Assembly: GCA_033032865.1 (NCBI GenBank)
Contig: JAWHQI010000239.1
Span: 3,010,001-3,074,000, forward strand
DNA from: Dactylorhiza incarnata
Taxonomy: Eukaryota > Streptophyta > Magnoliopsida > Asparagales > Orchidaceae
Direction of reading: 5' to 3'
Length of the DNA: 64,000 nt
Shown: one piece after another, positions 22,425 through 32,697 of the stretch
Layout: every line of letters starts with the position of its first letter
Numbering within the stretch: position 1 is the stretch's first letter
Position numbers and translations under genes: made by a program
The notes under the pieces: generated by a model
Told to the model about the DNA's origin: nothing
The model's input: only the letters and a program-made list of their open reading frames with translations
Databases searched by the model: none

Positions 22425-23899
22425 GTGTTGTTGCGTGTCCATACTGCTTTGTTAGGCGAGTTTAAGGTTCGAGACTGTTGGGCGCACGTCCTGTTTGATT
22501 CTGGTGCCACTCATTCTTTTGTGGCCAAGGGGTTCGTTGATCGGCATCGCTGGGCTTTGGAGCGAGCTGATGAGCCATCTTGTGTCAAGTACCCGTCCGG
22601 AGAGTCAGTGGTGTCATATCTGTGGGTGAGGCAGTGTCCGATCGTGTTGGATGGATTTGTGAGCCATGCGGATCTGATGGTGATCGACTTGGAGGACTTC
22701 GACGTGATTTTGGGCATGGATTGGCTAGCCCGTTATGACGCCGTGATCCAGCGCAGGGATAAGCGTCTGGATTTCCTGATGGATGATGGCCAGCCCAGGA
22801 GCGTGTTTGGCTTTCCGCGTCAGACTTCCTCAGTTCTGTCGGTGGTCTGTGCCCAAGCTTTGGCAGAGTTTGATGGCAGGATCTGCATTGTTTCTGCTTT
22901 GCTTGCGGCTTGTGCATCGGTGCCCTGTGTAGAGGACATTCCTGTGGTGCGGGAGTTCCCAGACGTCTTTCCCGACGACCTTCCTGGTCTCCCTCCTGAG
23001 CGAGAGATTGAGTTTGCGATAGACTTGGAGCCCGGGACCCGCCCTATTGCGAAGGCACCCTATCGTATGGCACCGCGGGAGCTGGAGGAGCTGCGCACTC
23101 AGTTAGATGAGCTTCTTCAGCTTGGTTTTATTAGGCCGAGTTCGTCGCCTTGGGGTGCTCTGGTTCTGTTCGTAAGGAAGAAGGATGGGTCGATGAGGCT
23201 ATGCATCAATTATAGGGAGTTGAACAAGGTCACGATCAAAAATAGGTACCCATTGTCGCGGATTGACGATTTGTTCGACCAATTGCAGGGTAGCTGCGTG
23301 TTCTCGAAGATCGACCTTCGGTCCGGTTACCATCAGTTGAGGATTCGCGACTCAGACGTTCCGCGAACTGCTTTCCGGCCGCGTTACGGACATTTTGAGT
23401 TCCTGGTGATGTCCTTTGGGCTGACGAATGCGCCCTCTGCTTTCATGGATCTGATGAACAGAGTATTCTGGGACTTTCTGGACCAGTTTGTGGTGGCTTT
23501 CATTGACGATGTGTTGATTTATTCTTCGAGCGAGATGCTCGACATTTGCGGTTGGTGCTGTCTACCTTGAGGGCACACAAGCTGTATGCCAAGCTGAGCA
23601 AATGCGAGTTCTGGCTTTCGCAAGTCTCATTCTTGGGTCACGTGGTGAGCAAGAGTGGCATCTCTGTGGACCCAGCAAAGGTCGCTGCTGTTTTGGACTG
23701 GAAGAGGCCGTCGTCGCCGAAGGAGATCCGCAGTTTCCTGGGTTTAGCTGGCTACTATCGGAGATTTGTGGAGGGTTTCTCAGGCATTTCAGCGCCTCTG
23801 ACCAAGTTGACGCGGAAGGAAGTCAGCTTTTGTTTTCGGACTCTCCGTGTAGTCCCTGGTGGAGGAGTTCTTTCTGATGAGCATCGCGGTGAAGCCTAG
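22425..23899 (+). pseudogene. pol of element D: protease and reverse transcriptase, RNase H deleted
   Basis: Protease has an intact FDSGATHSF motif (about 22497) and GMDWL (22717). Reverse transcriptase has [17 protein letters not shown] (about 23180), SKIDLRSGY (motif A, about 23308) and FIDDVLIYS (motif C, about 23500), all catalytic Asp present. A frameshift at about 23532 moves the thumb region ([24 protein letters not shown]) to another frame, which ends at 23899. After [11 protein letters not shown] (23838) the frame leaves all RNase H motifs behind; about 200 residues are missing and the sequence joins a pre-integrase region. No ATG in frame marks a start. Confidence 0.9.
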
Positions 23900-24773
23900 T
23901 GGTGGTCCGTCTCGTTTGGAGGTTGAGGAGCCGCCCTGGATTGTTTTGGCGAGATTGCACCAAAAGGATGATCTGGATTTGCAGCACCTCCGGAGCAGGG
24001 TTGAGAGAGATGAGTTGCCAGATTTCTCGATTGATGTGGAGGGTACTTTGAGGTACCGTGGCAGGCTGTGCATACCCGCGGTGGAGCAGATTCGAGCGAA
24101 GATTTGCGAGGAGGCTCACGACTCCAGCCTATCTTATCATCCTGGCTCTACGAAGATGTATCGCGATCTGAAATAGATTGTGTGGTGGCCTGGCGTGAAG
24201 GGCGACATTGCGAGGTTCGTGGCGCAGTGCTACACTTGTCAGCGCATCAAGGCAGATCACAGGAGGCCTGGGGGCAAGTTGACGTCGTTGGATATTCCCC
24301 TGTGGAAGTGGGAGAGCATCTCTATGGATTTCATTACTGGATTACCGAGATCCCCTCGGGGACATGATGCAGTGTGGGTCATCGTGGACAGGTTGACCAA
24401 ATGTGCTCACTTCGTGCCGTACAAGACTGGTTATTCGATGGAGAAGATTGCGTCTCTGTATGTGCAGGAGGTCATTAGGCTGCATGGGGTTCCAGCGAGC
24501 ATAGTGTCTGATCGTGATTCCAGGTATACCTCTCATTTTTGGCAGAGTCTGCAAGGGGCCTTGTGCACCGATCTCAGGTATTCTACGGCCTATTACCCGC
24601 AGACGAGTGGGCAGACGGAGAGGGCAAAACAGATCGTGGAGGATATGATCCGGTGTTACATTCTAGAGCATGGAGGAGCTTGGAATGAACGCCTTGGGCT
24701 CATGGAGTTCGCGTACAACAACAGTTATCAGGAGAGCTTGCAGATGGCTCTGTTTGAGGCTCTGTATGGGAGG
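23859..24773 (+). pseudogene. Integrase of element D, part 1
   Basis: The HHCC zinc finger is complete (EAHDSS, YHPGSTKMY at about 24135, CYTCQ at 24231), with one in-frame TAG at 24174. The catalytic core is intact: SMDFITGLP (24321), SDRDSR (24508) and QTSGQTER (24600), giving the D, D and E residues. The frame is cut after LYGR at 24773 by C and resumes at 31469. Integrase inserts the element cDNA into chromatin. Confidence 0.9.
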
Positions 24774-25058
24774 TGATGAGTCCCGATTATATACACATAT
24801 ATGGACTCATTTGGGTTGTTTATCTAGTCATTCCACTGCACTTTAGCCTTGTTTTAGCTTATATTTGTTATCACTTGCTATGTGCACTTCTAGGCCCATT
24901 TTGGTGTTATTTCGTATCTTTCTTTGTTATTAGTTTTCTTGCGATGTTAAGTCCCACTTTCAGTGGCTAGACTGGTGTCGTACGCTGGAACAGGTGTCGT
25001 GCAGGTGTCTCCGGTGCAATTCTGCACAGGAACACTGCGCACGATCACCAGTTCTATT

Positions 25059-25379
25059 GCGCACGACCACTGGTCGTGCGCCACTGATCGTGTGCACTTA
25101 ACCCTTTTTTATGAGTTCTGTTTGGTGCAGTGCGCACGACCATCTACGCTAGTGCGCACGACCACCGGTCGTGCGCCACTGTTCGTGCGCACTTATCATC
25201 AATTTCATGAGTTCTATTTCAACCAGTGCGCACGACCACCTACGATAGTGCGCACGACCACCGGTCGTGCGCCACTGGTCGTGCGAACATGCTATTTTAT
25301 AATTTCTGTCTTTGCAGGCTCCGTCCAGGCAGAGCGCACGATCACCAAATTCTAGTGCGCACGACCACTGGTCGTGCGC
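25059..25379. repeat. Array of 23-bp palindromes upstream of the C TATA box
   Basis: Four copies of GCGCACGACC-ACTGG/ACCGG-TCGTGCGC sit at 25059-25081, 25154-25176, 25250-25272 and 25357-25379, about 96-107 bp apart. Each reads as a near-perfect palindrome. Half-sites GCGCACGA are scattered between them. The 3' LTR has the same set from 29998; its first copy is damaged at the centre. Confidence 0.92.
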
Positions 25380-25412
25380 CACTGACCGTGCGCACTGTTT
25401 AATTCCAGCGCC

Positions 25413-25419
25413 TATAAAA
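25413..25419 (+). promoter_or_regulatory. TATA box of the C LTR
   Basis: TATAAAA, 34 bp after the last palindrome. The 3' LTR copy is at 30352-30358. Confidence 0.75.
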
Positions 25420-26530
25420 TGACCTGCTCGCGATTTTAGGTAAAATCCCGAATTTCAGCCGCCGTTTTCCGCCCGGTTCCGTCCAGATTCGCCCCTCCAC
25501 CGTCGCCCACCATATGGAGGTGCTCCGGGCTTGCTCTTCACGCCAATCTTGAGCCGGAGTTTCCTCTCGTCCTCCTCCTTCATCTAAGAGCTCCAAAGGA
25601 AGACCTAGCCGCCATTACCATCAAGCAAGAGGAAGTTTGCAACCTCTACCGGATCGTGACACGAAGAAGACGGGTCCATTGGAGAGTCGTGACAGCTCTC
25701 TCTACCCCGGACGTAGTTGCGGACCGAGCTTGGACGCGGATTGACAACCCGACGATTCCAACCGTGATTCTACAACGAGACTTCGGATTCGGTCGATTTC
25801 TTGCCTTGTTCTCCTCTTATTGATTGTTGTAATAGTTAGATCTTTTGTATTTTGATGAAGAACACTGTAGACCTTGCTATTTAAAGTTATTTCATGTCTA
25901 TGTGAAGTACCATTTTGTTTATTTGTGTGCTTGAGGTGCGCCACCATCTATCCTCCATCCCGCCGTCACGTTCGTGTGCCGCACTAGCAATTGCTAGTGG
26001 CGTGCTTGTCGAAGAGGTGCTTGCGACCCTCATCCGTATGCCTACTCTTCCATCCGCCGAGCGAAGCGTGGCATAGCGGCCCGTGTAATCCATTCCGACT
26101 CCGCCGGTGCGAACCATTCCATCCGCCAGCCTTCTCGACCATCCGCCTACCGAAGCGTGGCATCGCGGCCCGTATTCCATCCCGCCTAACGAAGCAGCGC
26201 GCTCAAGGCCTGCATTGTTCGATTCCGCTTGCCTACTCGTCCATCCGCCCTTGCGACGCAGCGCGCTCAAGGCCTGCCTAGTCTCCATCCCGCCAAGCGA
26301 AGCATTGCATAGCGGCATTGCATAGGAGTAGTTGATAGCTTTTATTTTATTTTCCAAAAGCCAACCCAACTCCCCCGCATTCCATCCGATTTAAGGACTT
26401 CAATCTCAAGTCCTTCCTCGAAACCTAACTCCACCTTACTGTGTTCCTCAAGAGACTGACACTCGGGGATTTTCCCCTTTATTATTACTTGCGCGACCGG
26501 TGCACTTGCCGAATCATCGCATCAAGTTTT

Positions 26531-26548
26531 TGGCGCCGTTGCCGGGGA
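26531..26548 (+). other. Primer binding site of element C
   Basis: TGGCGCCGTTGCCGGGGA, six bases after the LTR end. This exact type is characteristic of Athila/Tat gypsy elements and differs from the methionine-tRNA sites elsewhere in the window. Confidence 0.9.
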
Positions 26549-26780
26549 ACACAGACGTGTGAGTTTTCTTGAGAGGGAGAGCCGAGAGATAGTAGTTCTT
26601 CCAGTGTGTATAGCCGCCTTTTTAATTTTTGTTTGCTTTTTACTTATTTACTGCTTGTTTTTATTTCTTTCCCTCTTATTTTAAAGTTTTAGGCAAGTCT
26701 AATCCAAGAAGTTTTATTAGTTTGTGTAAATTTTCTTGCAAAGAATTTCAGTCTCGTTATATCTGCTTTAATTGTCAAAT

Positions 26781-27983
26781 ATGTCGTCATGGGATATTTC
26801 ACCTGGCTTTAATGATAAGATGGTTTATTATATAGACCAAATGAATGAGTTGAATGCTAGGCAGTGTAGGAACATTGTTTGCTTGTTGTGTCAAGGAGAG
26901 GGTCATGAATTGAAGGACTGCCCTAGTCTTTTCAAGCCTGACCGCCACCCCTCCACTCAGGACAACATTGTCCATATCGCTCATTCTTTACCCATGGAGG
27001 CAATTGTGCCCTCTACCCCTGAGCTTGTCTCGTGCACGGACTCCTCACTCCCTGTTTATGGCTTCACTCCCAGTGATGATGATCACTCATCTGTTAGCCA
27101 ACAAGGAGAGGAATGGGAGCTCCTAGATGCACCTGAGTATGATGAGGAAAGTATTCTTTCCATCGGGGAGGCTTTAGCAGATCTTTTTGCGGAGGAACCG
27201 AATCTTGTTATCCCTCCAGTTTCTTTGCAAGATTTTTCTACACATATTCTTTTTGATCCTATCGAAGTAAAGGAGCTGGGTGATGCTTCTGACTCGGAGG
27301 GTGCTCCAAAGTGGGATGAGGATGTCATTTTCCCTGAGGGGGAGAATGAATACTTTGAACACGATGATGCACCTCGGTGGGATGAGGAGGATACTCTCTC
27401 TGATGAGGAGGTTTGCACTTCTTCATGGGACGAGGAGGTCCAAATCACCACTGAGGCTCCTGAGTTCTCAAGTCCCCCTTGCTATGATATTTACGATGAT
27501 GATAATGATCTACCCTTGGATCCTGCCGGGAGTGAGACCGGGATCACTCCCCCGATTTTTGATTATTTATGTTCTTCATCTTGTTTATTTCTCGATCCCC
27601 CCTCTTCACCCGAGCCTGTGCAGGTTGAATCTTCACAGGTACTTCAGGAGGACTTGGAGCTTTGTGCTCAAGTCAATGATGAGTGTGTCCTTTTATGCGA
27701 GGAGGTTGATCCCTCCTCCATTAAGGAAGCCTCATTCGTTGCCTTCTCCTCCTGCGGACCTGCTGTGGACGATACCTTGCTGGGCAAGGATAATTTTGGT
27801 AAGATGAGTGAGGACCAGGCCTCCTCCTCTTCTTACTTTCTTTTCCCTCTACCTGTGATGGGCAGGTTTTATTTATATTCGGGTAGAGGCGTGACTGCTC
27901 TTTCTCCGTATAGGTACCCGCTACCTACACGCATATTAGAACAGTTACCTGTCCACTTTTCTTTTCATAGGCCTATAAGCTAG
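26781..27983 (+). CDS. Intact acidic zinc-knuckle protein of element C (gag-like, 400 aa)
   Basis: Starts at ATG 26781, shortly after the primer site, and ends at TAG 27981. Near the N-terminus (about residues 34-47) is a nucleocapsid-type CCHC knuckle, C-LL-C-QGEG-H-ELKD-C. The rest is strongly acidic and Ser/Pro-rich. A loose repeat with the core AP-(Y/W)-DEE or SSWDEE returns four times between about residues 115 and 225. No capsid, protease, reverse transcriptase or integrase motif is present. An intact frame in a young element suggests selection or recent origin. The knuckle implies RNA binding; the acidic part has no function I can name. It may be a gag C-terminus fused to element-specific sequence. 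Confidence 0.75.
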   Translation: MSSWDISPGFNDKMVYYIDQMNELNARQCRNIVCLLCQGEGHELKDCPSLFKPDRHPSTQDNIVHIAHSLPMEAIVPSTPELVSCTDSSLPVYGFTPSDDDHSSVSQQGEEWELLDAPEYDEESILSIGEALADLFAEEPNLVIPPVSLQDFSTHILFDPIEVKELGDASDSEGAPKWDEDVIFPEGENEYFEHDDAPRWDEEDTLSDEEVCTSSWDEEVQITTEAPEFSSPPCYDIYDDDNDLPLDPAGSETGITPPIFDYLCSSSCLFLDPPSSPEPVQVESSQVLQEDLELCAQVNDECVLLCEEVDPSSIKEASFVAFSSCGPAVDDTLLGKDNFGKMSEDQASSSSYFLFPLPVMGRFYLYSGRGVTALSPYRYPLPTRILEQLPVHFSFHRPIS

Positions 27984-29712
27984 AACTGTTCAAAATCCGA
28001 ATAAGTCGTTCTGGGATGACAAAAACCCCAGTAGTTATCTTAATTTTTCCTGCATTTTTATTTCTTTTCTAATTTTATTTAGTTAATTGCACTTTATTTC
28101 AGTTTTCTATTTTCCTTTGTTTTTGCGGAGCTGACCCCTGCAGGTATCTTTTTCTGGATGGTGGATGCTGCAGCGTTGTCTTAGTTTGCACGCGTCTTCT
28201 GGTATGCTCACTTGCTGAGCATTGGGTACTCTCTTTCCCTAGCCCTATTTTGATTTTCCTGTCATATATTATGCGGATTGTTTAGTTTAAGTCTGGGGGA
28301 GAGTAGTTTTGTTTACCCGCTCACGTGCACTATTGCACTGCATACTAGAAGATTTCATTTAAGATGTTTTGTTTATTTTCATTGCACACCACATCACCCA
28401 CTTGAGCGCGTACTCATCTGTTTGCTTGCTCTGTTGTGAATTTAATTCTTCTGCTTATTTGGGAAAGTCTAGGTGATGGCTTAGGACTATGTAGCAGAGT
28501 AAAATGTTGACTCTAGTAGTGCTCCTAGTCGAGTGCTCGGTTGCATAGAAATTTGTGTAGAATAGACTTCTTTTTATACTATGGTTTTATATTTTTCTCT
28601 ATTAGTGTAAATGTTGTTTACTCTACTCAAATGGTGAATACGGTGTGAATCAAACGGTAGCGTAGGGATGTGTGTAAACGATCGCTAGACTCGTATTGCT
28701 TGAGTCGGGAGAAAGGAGAATCTTTCTCGGTGGCTAGAACTTGCCCCAAGCGATTCTTGAAGCATGGGTATACGGTTAGTCAATTGTGTGAATGTGATAT
28801 AGGCCATCATTTTGGCCAGGTTGAGCCTTTGTGCCTATCCCTACCGCTATATCCTCGCTAGCCCAGTTGTGCCTACCCCATTCATTTGGTTCAGCCCCAC
28901 TATTGTTCACCAAAGCCTAAACTCCAATCCTAGTCGCACACCCAAGAAGCAAGCATTTTGTTTAAATTTCAAATTGGTGGTGTTGATTGTGGTAGTACAT
29001 TATGAAAATGTGGTTGTGCATCTTTAAAAATTTGCTGAAATTGTTAAAGAAAGAAAAAGAAAAGAAGAAAAAGATTTGAAAAGAAAAAGAAGAATGAAAA
29101 GTTTGATTGAAAAAAATCTGTTTGAGATTTATATTTGGGAGTAGGCGGTGCACACACCCATGCGTCTAAGTTCAAGTCTGGGGGTGTTGTGTACCCGCAT
29201 GTTTGTGTGGTGAATGAGGATAGTTTCCTGCATTAGCTCATTTGGGTTTAGTGCTTTAGCCGTCGTTTTTATCTTTGTTTTTCCTCACCTAAACCCAAGC
29301 CCCATTCAAAACCTAAAGTCCTATTGATTCACGCATTTGAGTCAAACCAGTGCCGTGGAGAGAATGTGACCGGGCAAGCCTATGGTCATCGACACCGATG
29401 GATTTCGGTGGAGTTTGTCCGGCATCCCAATCTTGAGCAATGTCATCTCAGCGTTTAGTTTACTTTCTCCGTATGCATGACCGAACGATTCACCGTTGTT
29501 CACCATTTTGAGTAGTTGTAATATGCTTTTACTCTTTTAGAAATATATAAACTGTTTATATAATCAGAAATCTTCTCTACTATTCTTCTTATGCACGTGA
29601 GCATGCGACTTCGCATGGTACTCTGTATTGTAGTTTAAGCCAACTACTTTTCTTTCCCCGTTCGCATGGAATTTGTTTGCTCGGGACGCGCAAACAGGTA
29701 AGTCTGGGGGTG
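27984..29712 (+). other. Non-coding 3' interior of element C, with polypurine tracts
   Basis: No reading frame with domain features. Two AAGTCTGGGGG-type purine tracts occur before the terminal one: AAGTCTGGGGGAGAG at about 28290 and AAGTCTGGGGGTG at about 29174. The last, AAGTCTGGGGGTG (29700-29712), abuts the 3' LTR and is the plus-strand primer. A purine-rich AAAGAAAAAGAA block lies at 29046-29100. Confidence 0.75.
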
Positions 29713-31463
29713 TGATGAGTCCCGATTATATACACATATATGGACTCATCTGGGTTGTTTATCTAGTCATTCCACTGCACTTTAGCCTTGTTTTAGCTTA
29801 TATTTGTTATCACTTGCTACGTGCACTTCTAGGCCCATTTTGGTGTTATTTCGTATCTTTCTTTGTTATTAGTTTTCTTGCGATGTTAAGTCCCACTTTC
29901 AGTGGCTAGACTGGTGTCGTACGCTGGAACAGGTGTCGTGCAGGTGTTTCCGGTGCAATTCTGCACAGGAACACTGCGCACGATCACCAGTTCTATTGCG
30001 CACGACCACTAATCGTGCGCCACTGATCGTGTGCACTTAACCCTTTTTTATGAGTTCTGTTTGGTGCAGTGCGCACGACCATCTACGCTAGTGCGCACGA
30101 CCACCGGTCGTGCGCCACTGTTCGTGCGCACTTATCATCAATTTCATGAGTTCTATTTCAACCAGTGCGCACGACCACCTACGATAGTGCGCACGACCAC
30201 CGGTCGTGCGCCACTGGTCGTGCGAACATGCTATTTTATAATTTCTGTCTTTGCAGGCTCCGTCCAGGCAGAGCGCACGATCACCGAATTCTAGTGCGCA
30301 CGACCACTGGTCGTGCGCCACTAACCGTGCGCACTGTTTAATTCCAGCGCCTATAAAATGACCTGCTCGCGATTTTAGGTAAAATCCCGAATTTCAGCCG
30401 CTGTTTTCCGCCCGGTTCCGTCCAGATTCGCCCCTCCACCGTCGCCCACCATATGGAGGTGCTCCGGGCTTGCTCTTTATGCCAATCTTGAGCCGGAGTT
30501 TCCTCTCGGCCTCCTCCTTCATCTAAGAGCTCCAAAGGAAGACCTAGCCGCCATTACCATCAAGCAAGAGGAAGTTTGCAACCTCTACCGGATCGTGACA
30601 TGAAGAAGACGGGTCCATTGGAGAGTCGTGACAGCTCTCTCTACCCCGGACGTAGTTGCGGACCGAGCTTGGACGCGGATTGACAACCCGGCGATTCCAA
30701 CCGTGATTCTACAACGAGACTTCGGATTCGGTCGATTTCTTGCCTTGTTCTCCTCTTATTGATTGTTGTAATAGTTAGATCTTTTGTATTTTGATGAAGG
30801 ACACTGTAGGCCTTGCTATTTAAAGTTATTTCATGTCTATGTGAAGTACCATTTTGTTTATTTGTGTGCTTGAGGTGCGCCACCATCCATCCTCCATCCC
30901 GCCGTCACGTTCGTGTGCCGCACTAGCAATTGCTAGTGGCGTGCTTGTCGAAGAGGTGCTTGCGACCCTCATCCGTATGCCTACTCTTCCATCCGCCGAG
31001 CGAAGCGTGGCATAGCGGCCCGTGTAATCCATTCCGACTCCGCCGGTGCGAACCATTCCATCCGCCAGCCTTCTCGTCCATCCGCCTACCGAAGCGTGGC
31101 ATCGCGGCCCGTATTCCATCCCGCCTAACGAAGCAGCGTGCTCAAGGCCTGCATTGTTCGATTCCGCTTGCCTACTCGTCCATCCGCCCTTGCGACGCAG
31201 CGCGCTCAAGGCCTGCCTAGTCTCCATCCCGCCAAGCGAAGCATTGCATAGCGGCATTGCATAGGAGTAGTTGATAGCTTTTATTTTATTTTCCAAAAGC
31301 CAACCCAACTCCCCCGCATTCCATCCGATTTAAGGACTTCAATCTCAAGTCCTTCCTCGAAACCTAACTCCACCTTACTGTGTTCCTCAAGAGACCGACA
31401 CTCGGGGATTTTCCCCATTATTATTACTTGCGCGACCGGTGCACTTGCCGAATCATCGCATCA
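29713..31463 (+). mobile_element. 3' LTR of element C
   Basis: Same length as the 5' LTR, with about twenty base differences, mostly transitions. It ends CATCA, followed by the GGAGG target copy and the resumed D integrase frame. Confidence 0.95.
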
Positions 31464-31468
31464 GGAGG

Positions 31469-32056
31469 CGATGTCGGACTCCCCTGTTTTGGGCTGAATT
31501 GGGCGAGAAGCCAGTTCTGGGTCCTGAGGCTTTAGAAGAGATGAGCGTTGCTGTGACGCAGATCCGAGAGAAGCTGCGGGTAGCTCAGGAGCGCTATGAG
31601 AAGTACGCCAATCGGCGTAGAAGTGATTTGGAGTTTGTGGTGGGGGACATGGTGTTCTTTAAGGTGTCCACGAAGGCAGGCGTTAAGAGATTTGGGAAGA
31701 GCCATAAGCTGGACCCCAGGTATGTAGGCCCATTCGAGATCGTCGAACGCATCGGGGCTTCTGCTTACAGATTGATATTACCTGCCTCTTTCCCTGGTGT
31801 GCACGACATTTTCCATGTGAGCCAGTTGCGGAGGTGCATCCGCAGCGATCGCCATGTTCTGGATTCCGTGCCCGTGCTGCAGCCCAATCCGTCGTTTGTG
31901 GAGCAGCCTGTTCGTATTTTGGAGAGGCAAGATCGGGTGTTGCGGAGGAAGTCCATCCCTATGGTGAAAGTCCTCTGGGATAATCAGGATGTTCGGGGTG
32001 CGACCTGGGAGCTCGAGTCAGCGATGAAGGAGTCCTATCCTCATCTCTTCTGTTAG
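31469..32056 (+). pseudogene. Integrase C-terminus and chromodomain of element D
   Basis: Resumes with CRTPLFWAELGE in frame with the part before C. It holds the GPY/F-type region KLDPRYVGPFEIVERIG (about 31710), DIFHVSQLRRC (31806), and a chromodomain-like end with PVRILERQDRVLRRKSIPMV and TWELESAMKESYPHLF (to about 32050). The stop is TAG 32054. A chromodomain at the integrase end marks a chromovirus and is thought to steer insertion to marked chromatin. This segment itself has no stop or frameshift. Confidence 0.92.
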
Positions 32057-32153
32057 CTTCCCCGGTAAGTTTCCGTCTTTTACATTTTTTTTACCTTGTT
32101 CGGTTTTGTTGTTGCAAAGTTTCGGGGCGAAACTTTTTGTTAGGAGGGGTAGC

Positions 32154-32642
32154 TGTAACGCCCCAGGTTTTTTCTCATAGTTAATTTAAGTAGAGTTATG
32201 GTAATAGTGACGGTTTAAATATTAAAGCTACCGTTGCGAAGTGTTAATGCGAGAGGGCGTTACCTTTTCGGAAGCGTCTCCGTCATCGTCCGGCGAGTTA
32301 ATTCTAAATTGAGTCTTATACGCAGACATATTTATAAATATTCATGTATAAAGGTTCATACAGGTAGGTGTATACAAATATATATATGTGTGTGTGTGCC
32401 TATATGAAGTTTTTCTTTTTTTACATGTATGGGCAAACATATATTTATGTATTCATATAGGAGGGTTTGCATGTTGGTAGGAATATATGTATAATCATAC
32501 GAATGCATATGTAAAAAGGGTTTTATATAAAGGTATGCCATTAGTACATTATATAGTTTCATGTCTAAACGTTGTATAGAAATTTATGCATGCATACATT
32601 TATACAATATAAAAGGCATGGTGTAAAATTCCATATATAAGA

Positions 32643-32697
<55 letters not shown>

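Larger units (their letters stand above)
24774..26524 (+). mobile_element. 5' LTR of element C
   Basis: It has a strong promoter layout: a 230-bp start, four near-palindromes (25059-25379), TATAAAA at 25413-25419, then a transcribed-looking part with Arg-rich words. The CCATCCGCC/GAAGC-rich region (25950-26290) is another GC-rich repeat-like stretch. Reading frames on either strand inside it are not taken as genes. Confidence 0.95.
24774..31463 (+). mobile_element. Element C: young non-autonomous Athila/Tat-like LTR element
   Basis: Two LTRs of equal length (24774-26524 and 29713-31463, 1751 bp each) differ at about twenty positions by eye. Both open TGATGAGTCCC and close CATCGCATCA. Perfect target copies GGAGG flank it (24769-24773 and 31464-31468), and the D integrase frame continues across the target. 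The primer site TGGCGCCGTTGCCGGGGA and the AAGTCTGGGGG polypurine tract are typical of Athila/Tat elements. The 3.2 kb interior has one intact ORF and no pol. It is the youngest and deepest insertion in the window. Confidence 0.95.

Noticed and set aside
25059..25379. Regular palindromic repeats resembling a CRISPR array
   Set aside because: Repeats are promoter palindromes in an LTR of a plant element; spacers are related to each other and no cas gene exists.
25887..26369. 160-residue minus frame in the C LTR, repeated at 30826-31308
   Set aside because: Present in both LTRs, antisense to the element, composed of GGATGG/GCGAAGC repeats; no domain or start evidence.
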